Shown one piece after another: positions 20,779-30,096 of a stretch of 64,000 nt of DNA (its first letter is position 1; each line of letters starts with the position of its first letter). The position numbers and the translations under genes are program-made. Source of the DNA: Sneathiella glossodoripedis JCM 23214 (GTDB lineage Bacteria > Pseudomonadota > Alphaproteobacteria > Sneathiellales > Sneathiellaceae); assembly GCF_000616095.1 (NCBI RefSeq), contig NZ_BAMS01000003.1, positions 372,001-436,000 on the forward strand, written 5' to 3'. The notes beneath the pieces were generated by a model, which did not search any database, had not been told where the DNA came from, and saw nothing but the letters and a program-made list of their open reading frames with translations.

Positions 20779-21855
20779 ATGTCGATTTTTCATAACCTGA
20801 AGATTAAAAAAGTAGTTCAGGAAACATCCGATGCAATATCAGTTGAGTTTGAAAAACCTGCGGAACTGGAAAATGACTTTCAATATATTCAAGGACAACA
20901 TTTGACCTTGAAAGCTAAAATTGATGGAGAGGAGCTGCGCCGATCCTATTCGATTTGCAGCGCTGTTTCTGAACAAAAGTTGCGGGTTGCGATTAAACAG
21001 ATCGAAAATGGAAAATTTTCGACTTATGCGAAACAGAATTTCCGTGAAGGTGATGTTCTTGAGGTGATGGTCCCACAAGGTCGCTTTTTTACCGACCTCG
21101 ATCCGTCAAATACTAAAAATTACCTATGTGTAGCTGCTGGAAGTGGTATTACACCCATCTTGTCCATCGTTAAATCCATACTTGAAACTGAACCGCAGAG
21201 CAGTGTTTCTCTTGTCTACGGCAACAGAACTGTGTCAAGCATTTTATTTTTGGAAGAGCTTGAAGATCTAAAGAACAAGTATCCAACAAGAATGAACCTG
21301 CTGCATATTCTTAGCCGGGAAGAGCAAGATAGTGAGCTTTTTAATGGCCGAATTTCAGCGGAAAAGTGTGCTCAAATACTGGATGGTCCGCTGAAGGGAA
21401 TTAAAGTTGACGACGCGTTTATCTGTGGGCCCGAACAGATGACGCTTGATGTTAAATCCTGTTTGATAAGCAAAGGCGTGGATAAGTCCAATATTCACTT
21501 TGAACTGTTTATTACGGATGCAGCAATTGCTGATAGCCGTGAAAGAGTTGCGGCGGACAAACAGGTTTCAGGACCAAATCATGTTGTTAAAGTTGTATTG
21601 GATGGGAGCTCAACGGAAGTCACGATTGCAGAAGAGGGAGTTTCCATTCTGGATGCAGCGCTTGAGGCGGGAGTGGATGTTCCTTTTGCGTGCAAGGGCG
21701 GTGTTTGCAGTACATGTCGTGCCAAGGTACTTCAGGGTGATGTCCGAATGGACATCAATTACGCGTTAGAAGATGATGAAGTGGATGATGGGTATGTGTT
21801 GACCTGTCAGTCTCACCCTTTAAGTGATGATGTTATCGTCGATTTTGATCAATAG
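20779..21855 (+). CDS. paaE: Phenylacetyl-CoA epoxidase reductase PaaE
   Basis: This is the electron-donating subunit of 358 residues. FAD-binding RRSYSICSA is near residue 55, the NAD(P) domain begins at AAGSGITPILSIV near residue 117, and a C-terminal plant-type 2Fe-2S ferredoxin contains CKGGVCSTC and LTCQSHP. It passes electrons from NADPH to the PaaA di-iron centre. It is the last gene of the operon, and no obvious terminator follows in the 95-base gap. Confidence 0.95.
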   Translation: MSIFHNLKIKKVVQETSDAISVEFEKPAELENDFQYIQGQHLTLKAKIDGEELRRSYSICSAVSEQKLRVAIKQIENGKFSTYAKQNFREGDVLEVMVPQGRFFTDLDPSNTKNYLCVAAGSGITPILSIVKSILETEPQSSVSLVYGNRTVSSILFLEELEDLKNKYPTRMNLLHILSREEQDSELFNGRISAEKCAQILDGPLKGIKVDDAFICGPEQMTLDVKSCLISKGVDKSNIHFELFITDAAIADSRERVAADKQVSGPNHVVKVVLDGSSTEVTIAEEGVSILDAALEAGVDVPFACKGGVCSTCRAKVLQGDVRMDINYALEDDEVDDGYVLTCQSHPLSDDVIVDFDQ

Positions 21856-21950
21856 CGTTTCCGTTTAGACAAATTTCATTTTCCTCTGGCATTAAAATAA
21901 TAAGATACTGAATGATGCATGAATAATCAGACTGACTGAGGGGGACTGTC

Positions 21951-23537
21951 ATGTCAGATCAGAACAGAAATGCCGCTATTTTTTACGAAGTTGACGGCTT
22001 TTCAACTACGGGTGAACGCTTGTTAGGGCGCCAGGTCGCCGGCGAAAGCTTCCTGAGAGGGTTTGTCAAGAACGCAGATCTTGAGAGGTTTTTCTGTTAT
22101 ACTGATCATCCTGGCAAGTTTCAGTTATTTAAAAAACAAATCAGCGACTACCGCTTATCCAAACCCAAAGCTGAATGGATTAATCCGCTTGAACTTCACA
22201 AAATCCGAAACCCGGGTTGTGTTTTTTATTCTGGGCCGGGGCTTGGCAGTTTTGCGTGGCAACGCCAGTATATTACACCGAACGCGTATAGCCTTTGCGG
22301 GTTAACTCATACGACCTGTTCCCGAGAAGCAATGGATGCGTTCGGGCAACTGATAACCGGTCCATTGCATGAATGGGATGCTTTGATCTGTACGTCGCAA
22401 TCAGTCAAAAAAACTGTTGAATATGCGCTTGGTAACTATGCGGAGCATCTAGCGGAAAGAGGCGGTGGCAAGTTTGATATTCGGGTTCAGTTGCCAATTT
22501 TACCGCTCGGAATTAATTGCGATGAATTTGAATGGCCGGATACCGCGGATGCGTATGTAAAAGAATTTAAGGATCGACATTCAATCGGTTCAGACGACAT
22601 CGTCGTTCTTTACGTTGGGCGCCTAGCATCTCATGCAAAAGCGCATCCGCTCCTCATGTATCAGGCGTTGGAAAAAGCAGTACGCAAGACGGGAAAGAAA
22701 GTGCATCTGGTGCAGTCAGGCTGGTTTGCAACCGAGTCGATCGAGCGACAATTTGTCGAAGGTGCAAAAAAGTTCTGTCCGTCCGTGAACTGCATCTTTA
22801 TTGATGGACGCGACAAAGATACCAGAAAACATATCTGGCATGTGGGGGATATCTTCACAACACTCGCAGACAATATTCAGGAAACATTTGGGATAACTCC
22901 CCTCGAGGCAATGGCAGCAGGAATGCCTGTGGTTGCGACTGATTGGGACGGGTATCGCGAAACTGTCCGTGATGGAGTAGACGGGTTTTTGGTGCGTACA
23001 ACCATGCCTGAGCCTGGGTCTGGATTACCATTGTCTTACAGGTACCAGCTTGGAGTTGATCATTATGACCGCTATATCGGTCAAGTCAGCTTGTTTACCA
23101 ATGTGGATACGGATCACTGTGCTGAATGCTTTATAAAGTTGATCGAGAATCCTGATCTTCGGAAAAAAATGGGGGAGGCTGGTAGAGATCGGGCGAAGGG
23201 AGATTTTGACTGGCAGGTGCTTATACCGAAATATCAGGATCTGTGGTCCTCACTTGCAGAAAAAAGGCTCGCAGCTCAGATAGAAAAGCCGAAAGTTGCT
23301 GTTCCATTGATTGATGATCCGTTTTCCACTTTTGCTCATTATCCAACCGAATTGATGACTGCAAATTCGCGGTTAAGTCTGCAACCTGATGCCAGAGGAT
23401 CGGTTGGTCGCTACCTAAAGGACTCACTTGGGAATGGGGTCATCAAGCTTCTGCCAAGTGAGGAAAAGCTTGAGCAGATGCTCACCCATATTGATGAGGC
23501 AGGAGATGAGTATTGGGGATCTGGCGGCGAAATGTGA
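21951..23537 (+). CDS. Glycosyltransferase, GT4-type
   Basis: This is a 528-residue retaining GT-B glycosyltransferase. The donor-binding C-terminal domain begins with VVLYVGRLASHAKAHPLL, and the E-x7-E motif is ETFGITPLEAMAAGMPVVA. The N-terminal acceptor half includes GPGLGSFAWQRQY. An extra 70-residue tail after the GT domain has no recognisable motif. It is preceded by GAGGGGGA just upstream of the ATG. It converges on a second glycosyltransferase, and no polysaccharide export genes are adjacent. The sugar and acceptor are unknown. Confidence 0.85.
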   Translation: MSDQNRNAAIFYEVDGFSTTGERLLGRQVAGESFLRGFVKNADLERFFCYTDHPGKFQLFKKQISDYRLSKPKAEWINPLELHKIRNPGCVFYSGPGLGSFAWQRQYITPNAYSLCGLTHTTCSREAMDAFGQLITGPLHEWDALICTSQSVKKTVEYALGNYAEHLAERGGGKFDIRVQLPILPLGINCDEFEWPDTADAYVKEFKDRHSIGSDDIVVLYVGRLASHAKAHPLLMYQALEKAVRKTGKKVHLVQSGWFATESIERQFVEGAKKFCPSVNCIFIDGRDKDTRKHIWHVGDIFTTLADNIQETFGITPLEAMAAGMPVVATDWDGYRETVRDGVDGFLVRTTMPEPGSGLPLSYRYQLGVDHYDRYIGQVSLFTNVDTDHCAECFIKLIENPDLRKKMGEAGRDRAKGDFDWQVLIPKYQDLWSSLAEKRLAAQIEKPKVAVPLIDDPFSTFAHYPTELMTANSRLSLQPDARGSVGRYLKDSLGNGVIKLLPSEEKLEQMLTHIDEAGDEYWGSGGEM

Positions 23538-23622
23538 CATCAGGGCCGATCGGATGCAGCTATTTGCCGGATGGCTTGCGAAAATGGACCTTATCAAAGT
23601 TCTCTGACTTGTTGTGGCGAAT

Positions 23623-24858
23623 TTAAGCTTTATGTGTGTAATTGACCGCGAACTGTTGTTCATTGCGGGCTCTATCACGATCTTTGAAGCGCAAATGTGC
23701 CAAGCGGTTTACATTGACAAGCCCATCGAGCAGACCTGGTATCACCACATCTGAAGGTTTGTTTTGCTGGCTCAATTGTTTCAACGCTGTGCTCATTGTT
23801 TCAGTGGCTCGTTCTCCGTCATCTATTAACACACTGATCAGCTTCAGTTCGGCAGCACGGGTTGCTCGAATATATTGTTCCAGCCGTGGTACAGTTCTTG
23901 GAATGATCAACGCCCGTTTATCCATGGAGAGAACTTCACAAAATGTGTTGTAGCCGCCCATTGCGACAACTGCCGAGGCGCGGTCCATCAAGCTTTCCAT
24001 ATTGTTATTGAATGTAACGGATTTGACTTTTGGCAGTTTAGCCATCCGCTCGCGGAAACTGGCACGCAAATCTGTTGGCATAAAGGGGCCTAGAACAAAA
24101 AGTGCATTCAGAGGAAGGTCTGGATCTTCTTCATAGGCGCGAAGGACCCAATCGGTGAGGACGTCGCCATCTCCACCGCCGCCAACTGTAACCAAAACAT
24201 ATGGCTCTTCGATCTCGTCAAGTATTGCAGGTTCATTGCTGGGCTGTACTTTACGAGGGAGATAGCCTGTATAGGTTACTTTGCGCTTTATTTCGGTTGG
24301 CATTTCAATGCTGTTCAGCGGGTTGTAAAGCTGCTCGACACCGAACACCCAAATGTCATCATATAATTCTGACAGAGCGGGCAAAACATTTTTGCGTTTC
24401 CATTCTGGAATGAGAAGTGCAGGATCATCAAGAACGTCCCGAAGGCCCAATACAAGTTGGGTGCCTCTTTCCTTTAGAACTCGCAAAGTGTCTTCAACCT
24501 CTCCTTTAAGGCCAAAAGGTTCTTTGTCGACAATGAAGATATCGGGATCAAATGTTTCTGCTGTATGCCGAATGATAGACGCGCGCATAGCAAGCGTCTG
24601 TTCTGTATCGATGTGCAGACTAAGTGACGTATATTCGCCATTGCGCAGTTTGATAATACCTGGGATGCGTACAAAATCCACACGGGCTTTGAAATCAAAG
24701 CTGCCAATGATTGGGGAGCCGGAGAGTATAAGGACAGAGAGGTTTTGATTTTGCTCCACCAGCGCATGTGCCAAAGTACGGCACCGTCTCAGATGTCCAA
24801 GGCCAAACGAGTCATGACTATAAATCAGGATGCGCCTTGCGCCATTATCCAGGGACAT
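23623..24858 (-). CDS. MurG/GT28-like glycosyltransferase family protein
   Basis: This is a 411-residue protein that starts with RRILIYSHDSFGLGHLRRC, the glycine-His loop of UDP-sugar GT28-like enzymes. It contains VTVGGGGDGDVLTDWV and the donor-site AVVAMGGYNTFCEVLSMDKRALIIPR, both of the GT28/MurG C-terminal type. It is not MurG itself, as context and N-terminal spacing differ. A run of Gs precedes the ATG as ribosome-binding site. It converges with the GT4 gene, 85 bases apart. The two probably modify the same surface glycan, by inference only. Confidence 0.75.
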   Translation of the reverse strand: MSLDNGARRILIYSHDSFGLGHLRRCRTLAHALVEQNQNLSVLILSGSPIIGSFDFKARVDFVRIPGIIKLRNGEYTSLSLHIDTEQTLAMRASIIRHTAETFDPDIFIVDKEPFGLKGEVEDTLRVLKERGTQLVLGLRDVLDDPALLIPEWKRKNVLPALSELYDDIWVFGVEQLYNPLNSIEMPTEIKRKVTYTGYLPRKVQPSNEPAILDEIEEPYVLVTVGGGGDGDVLTDWVLRAYEEDPDLPLNALFVLGPFMPTDLRASFRERMAKLPKVKSVTFNNNMESLMDRASAVVAMGGYNTFCEVLSMDKRALIIPRTVPRLEQYIRATRAAELKLISVLIDDGERATETMSTALKQLSQQNKPSDVVIPGLLDGLVNVNRLAHLRFKDRDRARNEQQFAVNYTHKA

Positions 24859-25339
24859 TTTGACCCCCCAAAAGAAATACTTACGCCGGTTAAAGTTATA
24901 CTATCGACCATATAAACGTCTGTATACAATAATGCACTGATTATCTTTTCTTTGTACTGAGAATATTCCAGAGATTCTAGTTAGAAAATCTAAAAAATAT
25001 AATATTTATTGTTCAAATATTAGCGTTAACTATTTTTATTAACGAAATAGTTTTCACAAAATATCGCTAAATGGAATTAACAAAAATCTTTTTATTTTCA
25101 AATATTTAAATAACTTCATATTAATCTATGAGGGAATTAAATATTAATATTATTAATTTATTGGTGCAAAAATTATTTGAGAAAATTAATTACTTCCCCA
25201 TACGCTTTGAGCCCGAACATTAGTTTTACTTATAGATTGACCTACTGAAAAATTAGGTGGTCGGTTGGACGGGTAGTTTGGTTTTTTGCTTATGGTTGAT
25301 CTGAATTTGGTCAGTTTTAATCACCAAGAGGAGGTGACA
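24859..25339. other. Long AT-rich non-coding region upstream of pilus locus
   Basis: This 481-base gap has very low GC (roughly a quarter by eye) in its middle. It separates the divergent glycosyltransferase from the flp pilin and must carry the pilus promoter. Two overlapping dyads stand out: CGTTAA/TTAACG (25024-25044) and AACTATTT/AAATAGTT (25028-25052), which cannot form at the same time. No gene is supported here. Confidence 0.5.
25326..25337 (+). promoter_or_regulatory. Strong Shine-Dalgarno of the flp pilin gene
   Basis: AAGAGGAGGTGA is an almost perfect anti-16S match three to seven bases from ATG 25340. It decides the pilin start against the in-frame upstream ATG at 25286 and suggests high expression of the major pilin. 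Confidence 0.7.
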
Positions 25340-25531
25340 ATGAAAAAGGCGGTTTTTGATTTTTTTGCGGATGAAAGTGGTGTCACATCTGTCGAGTACG
25401 CAATGATGGCTGGTGCTGCAGCAGCGTTACTGGCTGCAGGGGACAATGTAATATACGAGAAAATCAAGTCCTTGATTTCCAGTCTCGACCTTGGAGGGGG
25501 AGCAAGCGGCGATGACTCCAGCGGTGTTTGA
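25340..25531 (+). CDS. flp: Flp/Fap-type major pilin
   Basis: This is a 63-residue type IVb pilin subunit of the Tad system. The short basic leader MKKAVFDFFADES is followed by the processing and hydrophobic region GVTSVEYAMMAGAAAALLAAGD; the Glu-Tyr pair of Flp pilins is present. The hydrophobic stretch is interrupted early by Gly-Asp, and the C terminus is rich in Gly, Ser and Asp, which is somewhat unusual. The next gene encodes the matching prepilin peptidase. The shorter start is chosen because of the strong ribosome-binding site. Confidence 0.88.
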   Translation: MKKAVFDFFADESGVTSVEYAMMAGAAAALLAAGDNVIYEKIKSLISSLDLGGGASGDDSSGV

Positions 25532-25552
25532 TTGAATTAAGGGGGAGTAGCT

Positions 25553-26077
25553 ATGGTCATATCGTTTATGAATATCGCATGGCACTCGCTGCTTCCCGTT
25601 TATGTCTGTGTTTTACTTGTCGTGGCTTCATGGAGCGACATTTGTGCACGGCGAATACCGAACTGGGTGTGCTTTCATATCCTTTTGTGCTATGCGGTTT
25701 ATAGCAGCGCCGCAAATGAGAATGGCCTTATCGGTAATGGTCTACTAGCTGGGTCGCTAGCACTTGCAGCTTTTTTCCCTTTGTTTCTTTTGAAGGTTTT
25801 AGGGGCGGGGGATGTCAAACTAATTACGGTGATGGCGTTTTGGATTGGAATGGATCACCTAATCTCGTTCTTCGTAATGATATCGGTTATGGGCATACCA
25901 GTTGCGTTTTTTTATCTGATGAGAGGAGTAATCGCTTTGCAATTAGTATTTATTCCTTTGGTTGGGGTCCGAGTCTCCAATGCAATTACAAGAGGCCCAT
26001 CATCAGTACCCTATGCTGTCGCTATATCAAGCGCTTCAATTTATCTGATGCTTCCTCTTATTACAGGGGACGGATAA
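25553..26077 (+). CDS. cpaA: Prepilin peptidase CpaA/TadV
   Basis: This is a membrane aspartic protease of 174 residues that cleaves Flp and pseudopilin leaders. The two catalytic Asp motifs are visible: SWSDICARRIPNW near residue 25 and LGAGDVKLITVMAFW near residue 85 (the GxGD motif). About five hydrophobic segments are seen. Its stop overlaps the cpaB start by one base. Confidence 0.92.
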   Translation: MVISFMNIAWHSLLPVYVCVLLVVASWSDICARRIPNWVCFHILLCYAVYSSAANENGLIGNGLLAGSLALAAFFPLFLLKVLGAGDVKLITVMAFWIGMDHLISFFVMISVMGIPVAFFYLMRGVIALQLVFIPLVGVRVSNAITRGPSSVPYAVAISSASIYLMLPLITGDG

Positions 26078-26949
26078 TGCGCTCTTTAATACTTTTCATC
26101 TGCTGTTTTGTATTTGTGGGTGGGGGAATATTTACAGTCTTTAAGGGTATTTACGAAGAGGTGGGTAAATCTGCAAAACCAAAGTCAGTCGCGATGATTG
26201 ACGTTAAGCTGGCTGTGATGCGGCAGGACTACGAGGCCACAGATATTGTCTCGGCTGCAGAGATTATTTGGTCTGATGCCAGTATTTCATCGGATGATGA
26301 ACAATTTCTTCAATACAATGAATTTATTGACAAGGGTGCAAGCTATATAGCGCTTAAAAGTCCCGTGAAAAGTGGGACTGCTTTGCGCCGAGATGTTGTG
26401 ATTTGGGGCGATAATCGAAATTTCATCCAAGAAGTTCTTAAGCCGTCTCATAAAGCGATATCTATCAATGGAAAGGCGTTTAGTGCACTTCTCCCTCAAA
26501 ATCATCCCGTAGGATCAAAAATGGGAATCTACCTGCGGCCGGATGAACGGACTGCAAAGGTTTTTGGCGGTCTTTACAATAATGTTCCTTTAAAAATTGC
26601 TCAAGGAGTTAGGGTACTTAAATGGGTCGAACATTCAAAGGGCTCGCTATTCCTAACCTTGGAGGTTTTAGATGCAGAGCTTGAAGCGCTTATGCAAGCT
26701 CAAAGGGTGGGGGTGCTTGAAGCTAGTACATCTACATCGCATGATATTGCAACCCGTAATCTGATAGCTCAGGCAGCATTTGATGCCCTGCATTTTAAGA
26801 ATAAAAAGAAAATTTTGGACCACCAACCTAATGTTAAGCGGCACATTATCGTATATCGCGGTGCGGCGGTTGAAAGAATTGACAATGTAGAAACTACTTT
26901 TTCGAAACTTGTTCAAGTAACAAATGACGCAATGGACAAGGCGCAATGA
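26077..26949 (+). CDS. cpaB: Flp pilus assembly protein CpaB/RcpC
   Basis: The product is 290 residues, with an N-terminal signal anchor (RSLILFICCFVFVGGG) and a SAF-like domain. VAMIDVKLAVMRQDYEATDIVSA and SPVKSGTALRRDVV match the CpaB repeats. It is a periplasmic factor that cooperates with the secretin. The ATG at 26077 overlaps the cpaA stop; any longer upstream reading would be inside cpaA and is rejected. It overlaps cpaC by 4 bases. Confidence 0.88.
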   Translation: MRSLILFICCFVFVGGGIFTVFKGIYEEVGKSAKPKSVAMIDVKLAVMRQDYEATDIVSAAEIIWSDASISSDDEQFLQYNEFIDKGASYIALKSPVKSGTALRRDVVIWGDNRNFIQEVLKPSHKAISINGKAFSALLPQNHPVGSKMGIYLRPDERTAKVFGGLYNNVPLKIAQGVRVLKWVEHSKGSLFLTLEVLDAELEALMQAQRVGVLEASTSTSHDIATRNLIAQAAFDALHFKNKKKILDHQPNVKRHIIVYRGAAVERIDNVETTFSKLVQVTNDAMDKAQ

Positions 26950-28286
26950 AAAGGATGACATGGCCCATTTTTTGTATTGTCGTACTTTTAACGACCTTGC
27001 CTGGATTGCTACGGGCGGAGCCGGACAGAATTCGGCTTCACGTCAATGAAGGCAGGTTTTTGACATTAGGGCAAGAGGTCACCGAAATCCTGATCACCAA
27101 TCCAAATGTGGCTGACGTCCAACTGACACAACACAGCGGCTTAATGATTTATGGCAAAAAAACGGGAGTAACGCAGATTGTTGCCCTAACGAAAGGAAAT
27201 CAAGTTCTGTTTGATCACAAGATTGAAGTTATCCCAGATTTGGAACGCTTGAGAAAATTGATTCAACAAGACTTGGGAGAGGCGAGTGTACGGTTAGATT
27301 GGGTATCCGATCGCATGTTACTTTCTGGAAAAGTTGGGAGCGTCGAGCAAATGGAAATGATCTTGAATTTAGCAGGAGGGGCACTTACGGATGAACAGAA
27401 GCTGGTCAATAATCTAAGAGTTTCTGCGGTTGCACAGGTAAATCTTAAAGTGCGGATTATGGAGATGAACCGTCGAGAGACTGAAAATCTCGGCCTTAAC
27501 TGGGACATTCTTTTTAATCCGGGCTCGATGGCGATCAATCTGATTTCTGGTCGAGCACCACTCTTTTCTGACCAAGGAACTGTTATTTCCGGTATAGGTT
27601 TGTTGGAAGGGGGCAGCGCAACAGCTGCTAGAACGGCATCTGGTAATATCAGTGTCGGAGCCGTTTTGGATGCGTTGGCTGAACAAAATCTTGTGACAGT
27701 ACTGGCAGAGCCTAACCTGACCTCACGCTCGGGAGAGACAGCTAGTTTTTTTGCCGGCGGAGAGTTTCCCATTCCCGTTGCTACTACAGATGACAATGTG
27801 CGTATCGAATTTAAACAGTTTGGAGTGATACTGGATATGACGCCAACTGTGTTGGCCGATCAGCGGATCAGATTGCATATAAAACCAGAAGTGAGTGAAC
27901 TGACTTCAATTGGAGCGGTGAAACTTGGTGGGATAGCAATCCCCGGAGTGGCCGCCAGACGTACAGAGGCAACTATTGAACTATCCAGTGGGCAAAGTTT
28001 TGCCGTTGCTGGATTGTTGCAGAACCAGCGAAAAGATTTGATCAGGGAAGTCCCATGGCTTGCAGAAATTGATGTATTGGGTCCTCTTTTTAAATCACGT
28101 GAATATCAGAACTCGGAAACCGAACTCGTTGTGATCGCGACCGCAAATATTGTGGAGCCAGTTGATCAAGATATATTTAAGGATCCTGCTGGTGAGGCAT
28201 ATCAGGACGGTGCAGTAATTTATCCAAAACATCCTGGAGGGTTAATAGGACCGAGAGGACTGACACTCATGGAGGTACACGATTGA
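26946..28286 (+). CDS. cpaC: Tad pilus secretin CpaC/RcpA
   Basis: This is an outer-membrane secretin of 446 residues with a signal peptide (ending near LLRAEP). The N-terminal BON/CpaC domain is RLHVNEGRFLTLGQEVTEILITNPNVADVQL. The secretin core contains VLAEPNLTSRSGETASFFAGGEFPIPVA and LELVVIATANIVEPV-like C-terminal sequence. It forms the outer-membrane channel for the pilus. It overlaps cpaD by 4 bases. Confidence 0.95.
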   Translation: MKRMTWPIFCIVVLLTTLPGLLRAEPDRIRLHVNEGRFLTLGQEVTEILITNPNVADVQLTQHSGLMIYGKKTGVTQIVALTKGNQVLFDHKIEVIPDLERLRKLIQQDLGEASVRLDWVSDRMLLSGKVGSVEQMEMILNLAGGALTDEQKLVNNLRVSAVAQVNLKVRIMEMNRRETENLGLNWDILFNPGSMAINLISGRAPLFSDQGTVISGIGLLEGGSATAARTASGNISVGAVLDALAEQNLVTVLAEPNLTSRSGETASFFAGGEFPIPVATTDDNVRIEFKQFGVILDMTPTVLADQRIRLHIKPEVSELTSIGAVKLGGIAIPGVAARRTEATIELSSGQSFAVAGLLQNQRKDLIREVPWLAEIDVLGPLFKSREYQNSETELVVIATANIVEPVDQDIFKDPAGEAYQDGAVIYPKHPGGLIGPRGLTLMEVHD

Positions 28287-28894
28287 TGCGCCAATTTCTC
28301 TTTTTAACTTTTGGTGCTTTAGTTGCCGTACCATTGATGGGGTGTGTCGGTATTAGTTCTAAAAAAAATGCTGCAGATTACTTTGCTCCGCAACGATTTA
28401 CTGACTTGCGGTTTGTTTTGAAGACGTCTGAATTCAAGAGTTGTTTGATTGAGAATTTAAGTCGGCCTGAATGTGTCGTCAGCGTAACAAATAAATTGGA
28501 AGACTTGCATCAACATAACATCGAGTATGTTCTGACTCTCCCCGTTGTGTCTTATGATGATCATAAAAGAGGTGAATTCTTAACTTTCTTCGAAAATCTA
28601 GGAATTAAACCAAGACAATTACAATACAATACTGTTCTAAATGGCGCTGGCAAGCGACTGCAAATCACCGAATATATTCCTCAACTCTTTTTACAAACCT
28701 GTATGACGAAGCTAAGAGCGTATAAGGTCGGTTGTGCGGTGTCTCAGAATAGAGCCCTCTCACTGGTGCGACAGACGGAGCTGTGGAAGGCCGCTGAGAC
28801 CACTAATACCGGAGGAGTGAATCATACTGGTGAGACGGGCCAGCATTGGACGACAAAAGAAAATCGCGTTAGAAATTCTGAGGTCGTAAAATGA
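28283..28894 (+). CDS. Probable CpaD-like pilus lipoprotein
   Basis: The product is 203 residues, with a lipoprotein signal peptide whose lipobox is VPLMGC near residue 21. The mature part contains no strong motif; CMTKLRAYKVGCAVSQNRALSLV near residue 150 resembles the C-terminal part of CpaD proteins. Assignment rests mainly on its position between cpaC and cpaE, where CpaD is expected to act as secretin pilotin/stabiliser. It overlaps cpaE by 4 bases. Confidence 0.65.
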   Translation: MMRQFLFLTFGALVAVPLMGCVGISSKKNAADYFAPQRFTDLRFVLKTSEFKSCLIENLSRPECVVSVTNKLEDLHQHNIEYVLTLPVVSYDDHKRGEFLTFFENLGIKPRQLQYNTVLNGAGKRLQITEYIPQLFLQTCMTKLRAYKVGCAVSQNRALSLVRQTELWKAAETTNTGGVNHTGETGQHWTTKENRVRNSEVVK

Positions 28895-30096
28895 AAAATC
28901 TTATCGGGGATCGTTTTTTTAGTCCAGCGGAGCTTGGAGATGGTCTAGCGGCTGCAGTTTTCCTCAAAAATAGTTCAGATATAAAAAGTGCTCGGCGTTT
29001 TTTTAAAGACGAAGTGGATTTGAACATTGAATTTATGCAAGGGGGGATCAATACAGCAATTAAATATTTTAGAGCCAAAAAATCACCTGCGGTTGTTGTG
29101 AGTGATATCAGTAACGAGGAACTGCCAGCCTCGCGAATTCAAGAGTTAAGACAGGTATGTCTGAGTGATTGTCGGTTCATCGCAATTGGTGATATTGATA
29201 GCATCTCCCTTTACAGACAATTGAAAGATTTGGGAGTAGATGAATATTTCACAAAACCTATCCCGTTATCACAGCTGAAAACTAGACTAAAGGCAATTTT
29301 AGGTGGTGAAGCTCCAAGGTCTCCGCGAAAAATTGGAGCCAGAAATATTGGGATACTTGGAGCGGCAGGAGGCGTGGGGACGACTTCAATTGCGTGTTCT
29401 GTAGCAGATATTCTGGCACAACATTATCGACGCAAAACTCTGTTATTGGATATGCAGGAAAATAGCCCGGCAGCCTCCGCCTGTTTCAACAGAACTAGAA
29501 ACAATGGCTTGGGCGTCCTATGTTCTAATCCCAACCGTATCGATAAACTGTTGTTCTCGCGCAATGTGGAAAAATTGAATGATCGACTGGATTTATTGGT
29601 GAGTGGCGTAAAAGCAGGAAGAATGATTGATGAATTGATAGTTCAGGCAAGTCACGAATTCCCATATCCAATAAATGCTGCGACAAAGGATATGTGCGGT
29701 TGGTCAGCAGCAGGTTGTTCGATAGATGAGTCTCTCTATAAAGCAGCAGTTAAATATAAAAGCTATGAGTTCATGTTTCTCTCCTCAGCGCTCGCGATGC
29801 AAAGAAGAAGTGGAGGTCAACTAAGTTCAATTCTCGTTCGTTTACGAGATACTCTAAAAGAACAAGAAGACCAGCGTAAACTCGTGCGATCGTTAGTGGC
29901 CGAAGGAAAATCAGCAGCAACAGTAATACTGGTTTTAATAGTAGTTTTACTAACGTTTCTATTGATGACTAACCCTTATCAAGCGCGCTTTTTTCTTGAG
30001 GATGAAGTTGGCAGAGAAATGGTTGGGTATTGTCTATTAAGCTTGGTCTCGGGTTTCATTGTTATTCATATAATTACGGGAGGTAGCCGTGAATAG
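28891..30096 (+). CDS. In-frame CpaE-TadB fusion created by a deletion (TadA/CpaF gene lost)
   Basis: Residues 1 to about 263 are CpaE-like: an atypical receiver domain, then a MinD/ParA-type ATPase with deviant Walker A GAAGGVGTTSIA near residue 153 and TLLLDMQEN. After EFPYPIN the sequence switches to the C-terminal half of the TadB membrane platform: ALAMQRRSGGQLSSILVRL, VRSLVAEGKSAATVI, and two hydrophobic segments. The C-terminal third of CpaE, the whole TadA/CpaF secretion ATPase and the N-terminal half of TadB, together expected to be about 2 kb, are missing. The joint is in frame at about base 29680. This is a genuine deletion or an assembly collapse. Confidence 0.85.
   Translation: MKNLIGDRFFSPAELGDGLAAAVFLKNSSDIKSARRFFKDEVDLNIEFMQGGINTAIKYFRAKKSPAVVVSDISNEELPASRIQELRQVCLSDCRFIAIGDIDSISLYRQLKDLGVDEYFTKPIPLSQLKTRLKAILGGEAPRSPRKIGARNIGILGAAGGVGTTSIACSVADILAQHYRRKTLLLDMQENSPAASACFNRTRNNGLGVLCSNPNRIDKLLFSRNVEKLNDRLDLLVSGVKAGRMIDELIVQASHEFPYPINAATKDMCGWSAAGCSIDESLYKAAVKYKSYEFMFLSSALAMQRRSGGQLSSILVRLRDTLKEQEDQRKLVRSLVAEGKSAATVILVLIVVLLTFLLMTNPYQARFFLEDEVGREMVGYCLLSLVSGFIVIHIITGGSRE

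Noticed and set aside
25840-26076. Upstream extension of cpaB overlapping cpaA
   Set aside because: It lies in another frame inside cpaA and ends at the true signal-anchor start at 26077.
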